Assembly (NCBI GenBank): GCA_025980765.1 | Contig: JAICXB010000005.1 | Location: 1 to 64,000, forward strand | DNA length: 64,000 bases | Source of the DNA: Terriglobales bacterium | GTDB taxonomy: Bacteria; Acidobacteriota; Terriglobia; Terriglobales; Acidobacteriaceae | Reading direction: 5' to 3' | Part shown: in pieces, positions 1 through 8,378 of the stretch | How positions within the stretch are numbered: position 1 is the stretch's first letter | Layout of the letters: each line of letters starts with the position of its first letter | Translations under genes and position numbers: made by a program | Notes under the pieces: generated by a model | What the model was told of the DNA's origin: nothing | What the model saw: only the letters and a program-made list of their open reading frames with translations | Databases searched by the model: none

Positions 1-253
1 CTCAGCATCGCGATTCTTTTTTCACCCCAACACTTCGGCCCCCGCTCGGGGCGTGTTTGTGTTGTGGTTCCCTTCGCCGCGGGCGCCCGCCCTCGCTCAG
101 GATGACAGAATATGAACTGACGATGAGAGTGTTTTTTAAACACGCTCTACGATCCCACAACATGATTCCTGGCCCAAAATGGGAATATACCTAGCCCGGC
201 GAAAAGGAGGGCGCACAAACGCACACAGCAGTCGCATCGACAGGAAAGGTGAT
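1..253. other. Non-coding left edge with palindromic remnants
   Basis: I see no supportable gene here. A short run near 93-107 (CTCGCTCAGGATGACA) resembles one arm of the GTCATCCCGAG-type repeat at 21488-21584. A hairpin at about 125-147 (GAGAGTGTTT pairing with AAACACGCTC, one mismatch) could be a terminator for a gene left of the window or a repeat remnant. Confidence 0.4.
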
Positions 254-328
254 TGGAGCGGGAGACGGGGATCGAACCCGCAACCAACGGCTTGGGAAGC
301 CGCTACTCTACCATTGAGCTACTCCCGC
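254..328 (-). tRNA. tRNA-Gly (anticodon CCC)
   Basis: On the minus strand the sequence folds as a complete tRNA. The acceptor arm is GCGGGAG pairing with CTCCCGC, followed by discriminator T and an encoded CCA. The D arm is GCTC/GAGT, the anticodon stem GCGGC/GCCGT with loop TTCCCAA, and the T arm GCGGG/CCCGT with TTCGATC. The anticodon at positions 34-36 is CCC, so it reads the glycine codon GGG. It lies alone, upstream of the end of queC. Confidence 0.96.
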
Positions 329-409
329 TCGATGGGCCGTGCACTGAAGTCTAGCATCCAGCGAAACAGCGCCGCAATCAGTGACGCGAACTTGCGTGAG
401 AGTTGACAA

Positions 410-1111
410 TCATTTCGCTGAAATCACGCGATAACGTATCGGATCTTCGAAGCCGGCTTCCTGAAAACCTTTTTGACGCAGTTGACAGGAGTCGCATTCG
501 CCGCACGCTTCTCCATCCGGAGAGGGATCGTAGCAGCTCACAGTAACTGAATAGTCCACGCCCAACTTCATTCCGAGTCGAATAATTTCGGCTTTGGTGA
601 GTTCAAGTAACGGAGCATGAATGGCAAATCTCGCCTTGTCTTCGACGCCTGCCTTGGTGGCCAGATTTGCCAAATGTTCAAAAGCGGCAATGAATTCAGG
701 CCGGCAGTCTGGATAGCCGCTGTAGTCCAGCGCATTGACTCCGATAAAGATGTCCTGCGCACCCAGCACCTCTGCCCAGGCCAGCGCAAAGGAGAGGAAA
801 ATTGTGTTTCGCGCGGGAACGTAGGTGATGGGCACTCCGGAGCCGATTTCCTTTGGCGATCGGGACTTTGGAACATCGATGTCGCTGGTAAGCGCGGAGC
901 CGCCGAATTGCCGCAGATCGATATCAACCACGATGTGCTTTGCAATCCCAAATGAGGAAGCAACTCGTCTGGCTGCCTCCAGTTCGATCTCGTGCCGCTG
1001 TCCGTAGCGAAAACTCAGCGCATGCACGTCAAAGCCTTCGGCTTTGGCGATGGCCAGAGTGGTGGACGAATCCAGTCCGCCACTCAGCAGTACGATTGCA
1101 GGTCTGTTCAT
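410..1111 (-). CDS. queC: 7-cyano-7-deazaguanine synthase QueC
   Basis: QueC makes preQ0 from 7-carboxy-7-deazaguanine, ammonia and ATP in the cytoplasm, a step towards queuosine in tRNA. The ATP-pyrophosphatase P-loop SGGLDSST lies at about residues 9-16. The C-terminal zinc-site cysteines sit in [17 protein letters not shown] near residues 193-209. The length of 233 residues is normal. I chose the ATG at 1111 because it places the P-loop close to the N-terminus as usual. An in-frame ATG at 1138 would add nine residues but lies inside a fold-back repeat. No strong ribosome binding site is seen at either. No other queuosine gene is in the window. Confidence 0.93.
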   Translation of the reverse strand: MNRPAIVLLSGGLDSSTTLAIAKAEGFDVHALSFRYGQRHEIELEAARRVASSFGIAKHIVVDIDLRQFGGSALTSDIDVPKSRSPKEIGSGVPITYVPARNTIFLSFALAWAEVLGAQDIFIGVNALDYSGYPDCRPEFIAAFEHLANLATKAGVEDKARFAIHAPLLELTKAEIIRLGMKLGVDYSVTVSCYDPSPDGEACGECDSCQLRQKGFQEAGFEDPIRYRVISAK

Positions 1112-1133
1112 CGACAAACTCAGATTCGAGGAT

Positions 1134-1184
1134 GGCATTCGGCGATCGGCATTCGGCCATTACTGGAAGCTGGCCGAACGCCGA
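1134..1184. repeat. Fold-back repeat between divergent genes
   Basis: The arms TCGGCATTCGGCCA (1146-1159) and TGGCCGAACGCCGA (1171-1184) are inverted copies with one mismatch, and the word GGCATTCGGC is repeated just upstream. It sits between queC and the TPR gene, which are transcribed away from each other. It belongs in style with the other word-built fold-back elements of this window (60300-60380, 63729-63834). Confidence 0.6.
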
Positions 1185-1219
1185 CAGCCGGGGCCGAGCG
1201 CCCGTTGCAACGATTATAA

Positions 1220-2863
1220 GTGTCTGAATCTGCGCGGGAAAACCGGAGCTATAATTCAGATACCTTGAATCGGCTCGGCATCAGCGCTGTTTTCCTGCTG
1301 TTTTTCGCGATTTCTTCTGCGGCCCTCCAGTCAGATATTCCTGCTCAAGCGGCGCGCGCAGGATCTCCGAAAAATATCGTCGTGCTGATCGTCCCGTTCA
1401 CCAATGCTTCCAAAGCGCCCGGACTGGAGTGGATCGGCGAAGCTTTCGCCGAGGTGCTGGGGCAGCGCATGCAATCTCCGTCAATCTTCATGATCAGCCG
1501 TGAAGACCGGCTATACGCCTTCGATCGCATGGGCATTCCCGCGAACGCGCGGCTTTCGCGCGCGACCCTGCTGCGCATTGCCGAGCAGATGGATGTCGAT
1601 TACGTTGTGCTGGGCGACTACAACTACGACGGAACCAGCTTCACCGCGCATTCCCAGTTGCTGAACATGCGCCGCCTGCATCTTTTGCCGGCGATGACCG
1701 AATCGGGATCGCTGTTGCAACTCGTCGACATCCAGGCAGCCAGCGCATGGGACCTGCTGCGCGAGATGAGCCCGGCGTTGGCCGTCCCAAAACAGGATTT
1801 TGTCGCCGAAACGAAAGACATTCGCCTGGACGCGCTGGAGAACTATGTGCGCGGCGTAATCGCGACCAGCAGCCCGGAGCGGATACGACACTTCAAGGAA
1901 GCGGTCCGGCTGAACTCCAATTACACAGTGGCCATGCTGGCGCTGGGCAAGACCTATTTCGATCTTCGCGATTATGCTTCGGCGATCGATTGGTTCGGCA
2001 AAATCCCAGTCAGCGACACGCATGCCCTGGAAGCAAACTTCTTTCTTGGCCTGGCAGCGTATTACAGCGGAAATCTTGATCGTGCGGCGCAGGCCTTTAG
2101 CCTGGTTGCGGAGCGCTTGCCGCTCACCGAGGTGTACAACAACCTCGGAGTGGTGGAGGCTCGGCGCGGCAAGAGCGATGCACTGGAATATCTGCAAAAG
2201 GCCATGGATGGCGATCCTGCCAATGCCGATTATCATTTCAACTTGGCCATCTCGCTGGCCCGAGCTGGCGATACATCTTCGGCGATTCGCGCGCTCAAAG
2301 AAGCCGTGAACCTTAATCCGAACGATGGCGAGGCCAAGTCGTATCTCGACAGCCTCACGCGCGCGGGCGCGTCACGGCCTCCGTTGGAACGAATCAAGCG
2401 TAATTACGATGAGGCTTCCTTCCGCCAGCTTGCGTTCGCCATTCAAAATGCGCAAGAAGCGCAGATGGCGCACGCCGACCCGAAGAAACACGCAGCCATG
2501 CACGTGGAAGAGGGCAAGCAACAACTGCGCGAAGGTTTCTATGAAGACGCTCGCGACAGCTTTCGTGAAGCTGCATCTCTCGATCCACAAAATAGCGAAG
2601 CTCATCTTGGGCTGGCAAACGCCGAAATGGCGCTCAATGATTTTGCCGGATCCCGCAGCGAGCTCGATGCCGTGCTGAGCATCGGCCCAAATCCAGCGGC
2701 GTATCTGGCTCTGGCGCAGCTTGATCTGAAAGAGAAAAAGCTTGATGCCGCTAACGAGCACCTGGGGCAAGCCCTGCACCTCCAGCCGGAAAACGCAGTC
2801 GCATTGCAACTGAAACAGCAACTCGCGGCGCAAAGCGGGAGCGCGGCGGAGGCGAAGCAATGA
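1220..2863 (+). CDS. Exported or membrane-anchored TPR-repeat protein with TolB/FlgO-like N-terminal domain
   Basis: A hydrophobic segment near residues 20-38 (ISAVFLLFFAISSAAL) is a signal peptide or anchor. Residues about 50-150 (VVLIVPFTN, GEAFAEVL, DYVVLGDYNYDG) resemble the TolB/FlgO-like domain that Acidobacteria often place before TPR arrays. From about residue 205 to the end at 547 there are TPR-like units (YNNLGVVEARRGK, HFNLAISLARAGD, AHLGLANAEMALND). The role is probably periplasmic protein-protein scaffolding; no enzyme motif is seen. Start is GTG at 1220. A TTG at 1265 would give a more typical signal peptide and lies 9 bases after a perfect TATAAT (1250-1255). The next gene overlaps the stop by four bases, so the two are co-translated. 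Confidence 0.75.
   Translation: MSESARENRSYNSDTLNRLGISAVFLLFFAISSAALQSDIPAQAARAGSPKNIVVLIVPFTNASKAPGLEWIGEAFAEVLGQRMQSPSIFMISREDRLYAFDRMGIPANARLSRATLLRIAEQMDVDYVVLGDYNYDGTSFTAHSQLLNMRRLHLLPAMTESGSLLQLVDIQAASAWDLLREMSPALAVPKQDFVAETKDIRLDALENYVRGVIATSSPERIRHFKEAVRLNSNYTVAMLALGKTYFDLRDYASAIDWFGKIPVSDTHALEANFFLGLAAYYSGNLDRAAQAFSLVAERLPLTEVYNNLGVVEARRGKSDALEYLQKAMDGDPANADYHFNLAISLARAGDTSSAIRALKEAVNLNPNDGEAKSYLDSLTRAGASRPPLERIKRNYDEASFRQLAFAIQNAQEAQMAHADPKKHAAMHVEEGKQQLREGFYEDARDSFREAASLDPQNSEAHLGLANAEMALNDFAGSRSELDAVLSIGPNPAAYLALAQLDLKEKKLDAANEHLGQALHLQPENAVALQLKQQLAAQSGSAAEAKQ
1250..1255 (+). promoter_or_regulatory. Candidate -10 box TATAAT before the TPR gene
   Basis: TATAAT occurs once here, in otherwise GC-rich sequence. 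If it is used, transcription would begin near 1262, so translation would have to begin at TTG 1265 with almost no leader. No convincing -35 box is visible, so this is only a candidate. Confidence 0.25.
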
Positions 2864-4338
2864 TCAGCGCAATGTCCGCAAACAAAAGATTGTCTGAAGA
2901 GGAGACTGAAGGACCGTCGCCTGCCCTCGGGCGTCTTTGGAGGCGGGTTATGGAAGTTTCCTGTGTGAGCCAGAATCGCTCAGGCCGATGCGCAAGAAAT
3001 CCTCGGCAAAAGGCCGCGCGAGGGCGCGCGTCGGTCCTTCAGCTCGGCGCAGTTGCGCTTTGTTTTTGCTCACTCTTCTTAGTCCCACGAGTTCACGCCG
3101 ATGTCGTGCGCGTGATAATCGATGGCACCATCAACCCCGTTTCCGCCGAGCACATCGAGCGCGGCATTGACCGAGCCGCGGACCAGCACGCGCAGGCGGT
3201 GCTCATTGAGTTGCGCACGCCCGGCGGCCTGGTCGATTCCACTCGCGAGATCATTGCCAAAATCCTGGGTTCTCCAGTGCCGGTCATCGTGTACGTGGCT
3301 CCGAGCGGCAGCCGGGCCGCATCGGCCGGCTTCTACATTCTGGAATCCGCGGACGTCTCTGCCATGGCGCCCGGCACTAATACTGGCGCGGCGCATCCTG
3401 TGCTGATGGGCACCACCATGGATCCGGTGATGAAGGAGAAGCTGGAGAATGACTCCGCGGCCTTCATGCGTTCATTCGTCGCGAAACGCGGACGCAATGT
3501 TGAGGTGGCGGAAAGCGCAGTGCGGCAATCGAAGTCGTTCACCGATTCAGAAGCGCTGCAGCAGCACCTGATCGACTACGTTGCCAAGGACGAGACAGAT
3601 CTATTGCGCCAACTGGACGGCAAGAGCGTCACCCGCTTCGATGGCAAGACCACCGTGCTGCATCTCGGTAGCGCGCAGATCGTGAACTACGGCATGTCTT
3701 TGAAGGAGCAGATTCTCGCGTTCCTCATGGATCCGAACATCGCGTTTTTGATCCTGATGATCGGCGCGGCGGCGATCTACGCCGAGTTCAACCACCCTGG
3801 AGCGGTAATTCCCGGCGTGGTTGGATTTATTTTCGTGATGCTGGCAATCTTCGCGCTGAATCTGCTGCCGCTGCGTTTTGCCGGTGTCGCGCTCATCGTG
3901 GGGGCATTCATCCTGTTTGCGCTGGAAGTCAAATTCGCCACCCATGGGGCCCTCGGCGCTGGCGGCACTGCCATGCTGATCCTCGGCGCTCTGTTGCTGG
4001 TGGACGGGCCGATTCCGCAAATGCGCATTCACCTCACCACGGCAGTGGCAGTTAGCGTTCCGTTTGCCCTGATTACGATATTCCTGCTGAAGATCGCGGT
4101 GCGAGCGCGCATGCGCAAGGTTGTCACCGGCGAACTTGGCCTGATAGGAGAAGTCGGGGTTGCCCGAACGCCGCTTCGCCCTGACGGCAAAGTCTTCGTG
4201 CATGGCGAACTCTGGAACGCGCGTTGCGATTCCGGTGTCGATGCAGGAGAGAGCGTGCGCGTGGCGGCGGTGCGCGACCTGGTGCTCACGGTCGACCGCG
4301 TGCCCGCGGGTGTACCCGTTGGTTCCCGCATGAATTAA
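2860..4338 (+). CDS. NfeD-family membrane-bound ClpP-class serine protease
   Basis: Long-form NfeD proteins join a ClpP/SppA-like protease domain to a membrane domain and an OB-fold, and work with the stomatin encoded next to them in membrane quality control. After an unusually long basic N-terminus (about 60 residues, perhaps over-predicted) comes a signal segment ending near LFLVPRVHA. The protease domain shows TPGGLVDST (about 120-128) and GSRAASAG (about 149-156) holding the likely serine nucleophile. Three or four hydrophobic helices follow (about 285-410), then the soluble NfeD domain to residue 492. It overlaps the TPR gene by ATGA, and the stomatin follows at a short distance. Confidence 0.88.
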   Translation: MISAMSANKRLSEEETEGPSPALGRLWRRVMEVSCVSQNRSGRCARNPRQKAARGRASVLQLGAVALCFCSLFLVPRVHADVVRVIIDGTINPVSAEHIERGIDRAADQHAQAVLIELRTPGGLVDSTREIIAKILGSPVPVIVYVAPSGSRAASAGFYILESADVSAMAPGTNTGAAHPVLMGTTMDPVMKEKLENDSAAFMRSFVAKRGRNVEVAESAVRQSKSFTDSEALQQHLIDYVAKDETDLLRQLDGKSVTRFDGKTTVLHLGSAQIVNYGMSLKEQILAFLMDPNIAFLILMIGAAAIYAEFNHPGAVIPGVVGFIFVMLAIFALNLLPLRFAGVALIVGAFILFALEVKFATHGALGAGGTAMLILGALLLVDGPIPQMRIHLTTAVAVSVPFALITIFLLKIAVRARMRKVVTGELGLIGEVGVARTPLRPDGKVFVHGELWNARCDSGVDAGESVRVAAVRDLVLTVDRVPAGVPVGSRMN

Positions 4339-4398
4339 CGCTGCTGGAGCTCGGCTTCTCAGGCTTATGCTGGAGCTGGATAACGAAAGTTCAGCACC

Positions 4399-4450
4399 AT
4401 CCGCGGTAGCGGATGGATTATTTGTCGCTGTTATCCGCGCTACCGCGGAT
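4399..4450. repeat. Pair of GCGGTAGC-core hairpins
   Basis: Two short palindromes stand side by side: ATCCGCGGTAGCGGAT (4399-4414) and ATCCGCGCTACCGCGGAT (4433-4450). They lie just ahead of the stomatin start. The same GCGGTAGC core with other flanking stems recurs at 8286, 8333, 21938, 24406 and 26031, so this is a dispersed hairpin family. Confidence 0.75.
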
Positions 4451-4471
4451 GATACTGAAAGAGGACTGCCA

Positions 4472-5254
4472 GTGGACTATTTAGTTCCGGCCATCGTGAT
4501 TATCGTTGGGCTGTATCTGATCAGCTCGATCAAGATTCTTGCGGAATACGAGCGCGGCGTCATCTTCCGTCTGGGACGCCTGCTGGCGACCGCCAAAGGA
4601 CCGGGAGTGATTCTGGTGTTCGCGCCGATCGATCGAATCGTGCGAATCTCGCTGAGGCAGGAGGCGCTTGAGGTGCCTCCGCAGGACATCATTACCCGCG
4701 ACAACGTCACCCTGAAGGTAAATGCGGTGATCTTCCTGCGCGTGGTTGACTCCAACAAAGCAGTCGTCGAAGTTTCCAATTACGTTTATCAAACATCGCA
4801 GTTCGCACAAACGACCTTGCGCTCGGTGCTGGGTGAAGTAGAACTCGATGAACTGCTTTCGCATCGCGAAAAGCTGAACCTCCGCATCCAGAGCATTCTC
4901 GATCAGCACACCGCGCCCTGGGGCGTGAAGGTGGTGAACGTCGAAGTGAAGCAGGTCGACTTGCCGGAGAGCATGCTGCGCGCAATGGCCAAACAAGCGG
5001 AAGCGGAACGCGAAAAGCGCTCAAAGATTATTCACGCCGAGGGCGAATTCTCAGCGTCGCAGCGATTGGCGGACGCCGCCAAGGTGCTCGCAACCGAGCC
5101 GATGACGCTGCAGCTTCGCTATTTGCAGACGCTCACCGAAATCGGCGTCGAGAAAAACACCACCATAGTCTTCCCCCTGCCCATCGAGATGATCACCAGT
5201 CTGAGCAAGATCATGGAACAAACCGCAGGATTGGAGAAAAGGCCACAGCCGTAA
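4472..5254 (+). CDS. SPFH-domain stomatin-like protein (slipin)
   Basis: Stomatins form oligomeric rings on the inner membrane and pair with NfeD proteases. One N-terminal membrane segment ([19 protein letters not shown]) is followed by the SPFH domain ([13 protein letters not shown], then [19 protein letters not shown]) and an alanine/glutamate-rich coiled coil ([21 protein letters not shown] is its start). The protein is 260 residues, normal for the family. I chose GTG 4472 because AGAGGA (4460-4465) stands six bases before it and it puts the membrane segment at the N-terminus. A longer reading from ATG 4367 would run through the hairpin repeat. It forms an operon with the NfeD gene. Confidence 0.9.
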   Translation: MDYLVPAIVIIVGLYLISSIKILAEYERGVIFRLGRLLATAKGPGVILVFAPIDRIVRISLRQEALEVPPQDIITRDNVTLKVNAVIFLRVVDSNKAVVEVSNYVYQTSQFAQTTLRSVLGEVELDELLSHREKLNLRIQSILDQHTAPWGVKVVNVEVKQVDLPESMLRAMAKQAEAEREKRSKIIHAEGEFSASQRLADAAKVLATEPMTLQLRYLQTLTEIGVEKNTTIVFPLPIEMITSLSKIMEQTAGLEKRPQP

Positions 5255-5264
5255 AGGAACCGGA

Positions 5265-5894
5265 ATGCCGGAACAGAAAGACACTGAAATCGTTTTGGGA
5301 ACAGGAAAACTGCTCGCCATCTTCTTTGCCCTGGCGGCCATGTGCGGAACGTTTTTTGGACTGGGCTACTCATTGGGCCGCAATTCCGGTCCCATGTCCA
5401 TCCAAAGCGAGGAATCGGCCAAGCTGGTCAGTTCCTCGGGCGCAAAGCCGGCAGCCGGAGTCACCGTGACCACACCCCCGGCCTCCGACGTAACTTCTAT
5501 TCCCGCCAGCGCCGCTCCGAACACGGCGGCCAACTCGCAGCCGGATCCAGCTCCCGCTCAAGAGGAAGCCGGGTCTGAAGACGCGAGTACAAATCCCGTT
5601 GGGACGGTAAAGCCGGCGGCGATTCCAGCAAACACTGCTGCGGTGAAGACGCCAGAGCTTGCAACAGCTCCAGGAAATATCACAGTGCAAGTGGCGGCCG
5701 TCACGAAACAGGAAGACGCGCAGGCGTTAGTCTCAGCCCTACGGCGGAAGAATTATCCGGTGTTCGTGCTGCCGATCTCCAACACCGACAGCCTCTATCA
5801 CGTGCAGGTGGGCCCGTTCGCCGAACTGAAAGACGCAGAAGCAATGCGCTCTAAGCTGGCGGGCGACGGCTACAACGCGATTGTGAAGAAGTAG
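5265..5894 (+). CDS. SPOR-domain membrane protein
   Basis: A single membrane helix near residues 14-40 (LLAIFFALAAMCGTFFGLGY) anchors a long Ala/Pro/Thr-rich periplasmic linker (about 45-135). It ends in a SPOR domain (about 140-209; ITVQVAAVTKQEDAQALV, YHVQVGPFAELKDAEAM). SPOR domains bind denuded glycan strands of peptidoglycan at division sites. The gene follows the stomatin by ten bases and probably shares its transcript. Which SPOR protein it is (FtsN-like, DedD-like) cannot be told. Confidence 0.85.
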   Translation: MPEQKDTEIVLGTGKLLAIFFALAAMCGTFFGLGYSLGRNSGPMSIQSEESAKLVSSSGAKPAAGVTVTTPPASDVTSIPASAAPNTAANSQPDPAPAQEEAGSEDASTNPVGTVKPAAIPANTAAVKTPELATAPGNITVQVAAVTKQEDAQALVSALRRKNYPVFVLPISNTDSLYHVQVGPFAELKDAEAMRSKLAGDGYNAIVKK

Positions 5895-6049
5895 ACCGAC
5901 TGGATGCGTCCGTATCCGCGCCTTAGCGGAGCTCTATGCGGTAGCTGCGGGTGCTGTTGCTGACAACCTCAGAGTGACCTAAGTAATTTGTTCCCGCCCG
6001 CAATCAAATGGGACAGTAGAGGAATCCCCTAAAGGAAAGGTCCGTCAAC

Positions 6050-7216
6050 ATGGCTACATCCCCCGTTCTGGATCCGGCGCAAGCATCTGCGCCCGCCCAG
6101 AAGACCACCATGCAGATTTCCACGCCCGCACTGATCACCGCCATGGTGAAGTTCAACCCTAAGGTGAGCGACCTGATTATCTCGCCGATGCGTCCTCCGC
6201 AGGTGGAGCTTAGCGGACAACTCGTACCCGTACCCGGTCTGCCGGTGCTCTCGGCCAACGACACCGCCAAAGTCGCCGGCGATTTGATTGGCCCCAATAA
6301 ACGCGGAGCTGAGTTCCTGAAGAACGATGGCGCGTGCGACACCTCCTACAGCATTCCCGATCTGGCACGCTTCCGCGTAAACATCTTTCGCCAGCGAGGC
6401 ACCTATGCGATCGTCATGCGCATCATTCCCATGACGATTCCTTCCTTTGACACGCTGAAGCTTCCGCCTCAACTAATGAGCATCGCCGAACTCAAGAATG
6501 GGATCGTGCTGGTCACCGGCCCCACCGGCTCCGGGAAATCGTCAACCCTGGCGGCTATCATCCGGCTGATCAATGAGACCAAGGCGTATCACATCGTGAC
6601 CATCGAAGATCCCATTGAGTTCATGCATCCGCACGGGAAGTCGACGATTCATCAGCGAGAATTGCACAGCGATACTCCGACGTTCGCGTTGGCTTTGCGC
6701 GCTGCGTTGCGGCAAGCGCCGAAGGTGATTCTGGTGGGCGAGATGCGCGATCGGGAAACCATCGAGATTGCCATGACTGCCGCGGAAACCGGCCACCTGG
6801 TCTTCTCCACCCTGCACACCATCGACGCACCCAAGACGGTGGAGCGCATTATTGGCGAGTTTCCCATCGCCGAGCAGACCGCGATCCGCAACCGCCTGGC
6901 GCAGTCATTTCGCTACATCGTTTCGCAGCGCCTGCTGCCGCGCAAAGACGGTCAGGGACGTATTGCTGCCATCGAAATTCTCAAGTCCACGATGCGTACG
7001 CGCGATTACGTGCAAAACGGCGAGCGTGAAGGACAGTCGCTGCACGATGCCATGGCCGACGGCGAGCTTGAAGGCATGCAGCACTTCGATGCCGTGCTGG
7101 AAAACTACGTCCGCGAAGGTCTGATTACCAAGTCCACGGGCGTAGGCTACGCCAGCAACGCCGGAAACTTCGCGCTTTCGTTGTCGGATTACGAAGAGGC
7201 TGCCGAGCCGGCGTAA
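6050..7216 (+). CDS. pilT: Type IV pilus retraction ATPase, PilT family
   Basis: PilT-type ATPases form hexamers at the base of type IV pili and drive retraction. The Walker A motif GPTGSGKS is at residues 157-164. The Asp box (TIEDPIEFMH), Walker B region (VILVGEMRDRETIEIAMTAA) and His box (TGHLVFSTLHT) follow in the usual order. The 388 residues include a slightly long N-terminal extension. GGAAAGG stands about ten bases before the ATG. No other pilus gene is nearby, so PilT versus PilU cannot be settled; the canonical motifs favour PilT. Its 3' end overlaps the convergent epimerase by 28 bases. Confidence 0.92.
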   Translation: MATSPVLDPAQASAPAQKTTMQISTPALITAMVKFNPKVSDLIISPMRPPQVELSGQLVPVPGLPVLSANDTAKVAGDLIGPNKRGAEFLKNDGACDTSYSIPDLARFRVNIFRQRGTYAIVMRIIPMTIPSFDTLKLPPQLMSIAELKNGIVLVTGPTGSGKSSTLAAIIRLINETKAYHIVTIEDPIEFMHPHGKSTIHQRELHSDTPTFALALRAALRQAPKVILVGEMRDRETIEIAMTAAETGHLVFSTLHTIDAPKTVERIIGEFPIAEQTAIRNRLAQSFRYIVSQRLLPRKDGQGRIAAIEILKSTMRTRDYVQNGEREGQSLHDAMADGELEGMQHFDAVLENYVREGLITKSTGVGYASNAGNFALSLSDYEEAAEPA

Positions 7217-8262
7217 GCCGCGAGCGCGGCGTCCTCCGCGGCATAGTCGAATTGCGCGGTATAGTCGAACTGTTTCATCGAAAGTTGCTGCGGCAAGTGC
7301 TCGCGTTCCCAGGCGACGGTGCGATGAATGGCTTCTTTCCGAGAGATCGTCTCGCGATACCCAAGTTCCTGCCGAATTCGCGCCGAACTCGCCACCCAAT
7401 GCTGAGCAAAATTTGCTGGATCGGACAAATGCCTGGGTACTCGCTCAGCAGGTAAGACCACGAACTCGCCTTCCCAATTCATCTCCGCGGCAACTAACTG
7501 CGCCCACTCGTGCTCGGTGAGCGCATCGGATTCGGCAATGTTGTAAACCCTTCCACGAGCTGCGTTCGAAGTTGCGGCGAGCACGATTGCGTGCGCCACG
7601 TCTTCAACATATCCCTTCGGACCGCGCCACTGTGCCCGCGGCTGCGGCAAGATGATTTTGCGACGGCCATCGAGCATTCGCTTCACCAACGGAGCCAATC
7701 GATGCGCCGCATCGCCTGGGCCGTACACCATGGGCAATCTCAGTACCGTGCCGGCGACATTCGAATTTGAGAGGATCGTCTTCTCAACCGGGATTTTGTC
7801 GTAATCGTCGGTGATCCACCCGCTATTGAAAATTGCTTTCATCGCGGCCAAGGCTTCGGGCGAATACAGCCGCTTGGAGCGCAATTCGGAATCTTCAGTC
7901 AGCGGAAGCTTTTGGAGTTCGCCCTCTTCGCTCCGGTGCGAGACGGCGCAGGCGCGATATACGTCCATGCTGGAGATCGCAACTACGCGCGGCGCGATTC
8001 CAGAAAGAGCTTGCAAAAGGCCTTCAGCCTGCGATGCCGAGCTCAGGGCAAAATCGACGGCTACATCGGGCGCGAAATCAGTAAATTCGCGTCGCTGGTT
8101 CGCGAGTTGGTTGCGGTCGCCTTTGATCTCGAGCACGCCCTCAGGCAGCGCTCTTCTCGTGACTCCGCGATGAAAGACGGCGACGCGATGTCCTGCGCCA
8201 ACCAGCTGCTCCAGCACGTTGTGACCGATGAAACCCGTACCGCCAATTAGGAGAATCTTCAT
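7189..8262 (-). CDS. Atypical NAD-dependent epimerase/reductase (SDR superfamily)
   Basis: The N-terminal Rossmann motif IGGTGFIGHNV (residues 5-15) binds NAD(P). The expected SDR active-site pattern YxxxK is not seen in its usual form; the region reads YDKIPVEK, as in atypical extended SDRs. The substrate therefore cannot be predicted. At 357 residues it is a complete single-domain protein. It is convergent with pilT (28-base overlap), and a hairpin repeat separates it from the E1 gene upstream. Confidence 0.8.
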   Translation of the reverse strand: MKILLIGGTGFIGHNVLEQLVGAGHRVAVFHRGVTRRALPEGVLEIKGDRNQLANQRREFTDFAPDVAVDFALSSASQAEGLLQALSGIAPRVVAISSMDVYRACAVSHRSEEGELQKLPLTEDSELRSKRLYSPEALAAMKAIFNSGWITDDYDKIPVEKTILSNSNVAGTVLRLPMVYGPGDAAHRLAPLVKRMLDGRRKIILPQPRAQWRGPKGYVEDVAHAIVLAATSNAARGRVYNIAESDALTEHEWAQLVAAEMNWEGEFVVLPAERVPRHLSDPANFAQHWVASSARIRQELGYRETISRKEAIHRTVAWEREHLPQQLSMKQFDYTAQFDYAAEDAALAAYAGSAASS

Positions 8263-8275
8263 GGATTCCTAGCGG

Positions 8276-8358
8276 GTCAGTACCGCCCGCGGTAGCGGGT
8301 GGGTACGGGCATCGCGCGTGCCGTTGTCACCCATCTGCTACCGCAGATGGTACTGATT
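8276..8358. repeat. GCGGTAGC-core hairpin pair forming a larger inverted repeat
   Basis: CCCGCGGTAGCGGG (8286-8299) and ATCTGCTACCGCAGAT (8333-8348) are each hairpins. Their flanks (CAGTACC before, GGTACTG after) also pair, so the whole 80 bases can fold as one long stem. The stem bases differ between the two halves but each half stays self-complementary. It fills the gap between the epimerase and E1 genes. Confidence 0.75.
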
Positions 8359-8378
8359 GTTCCGCGGCGCAACGATTC

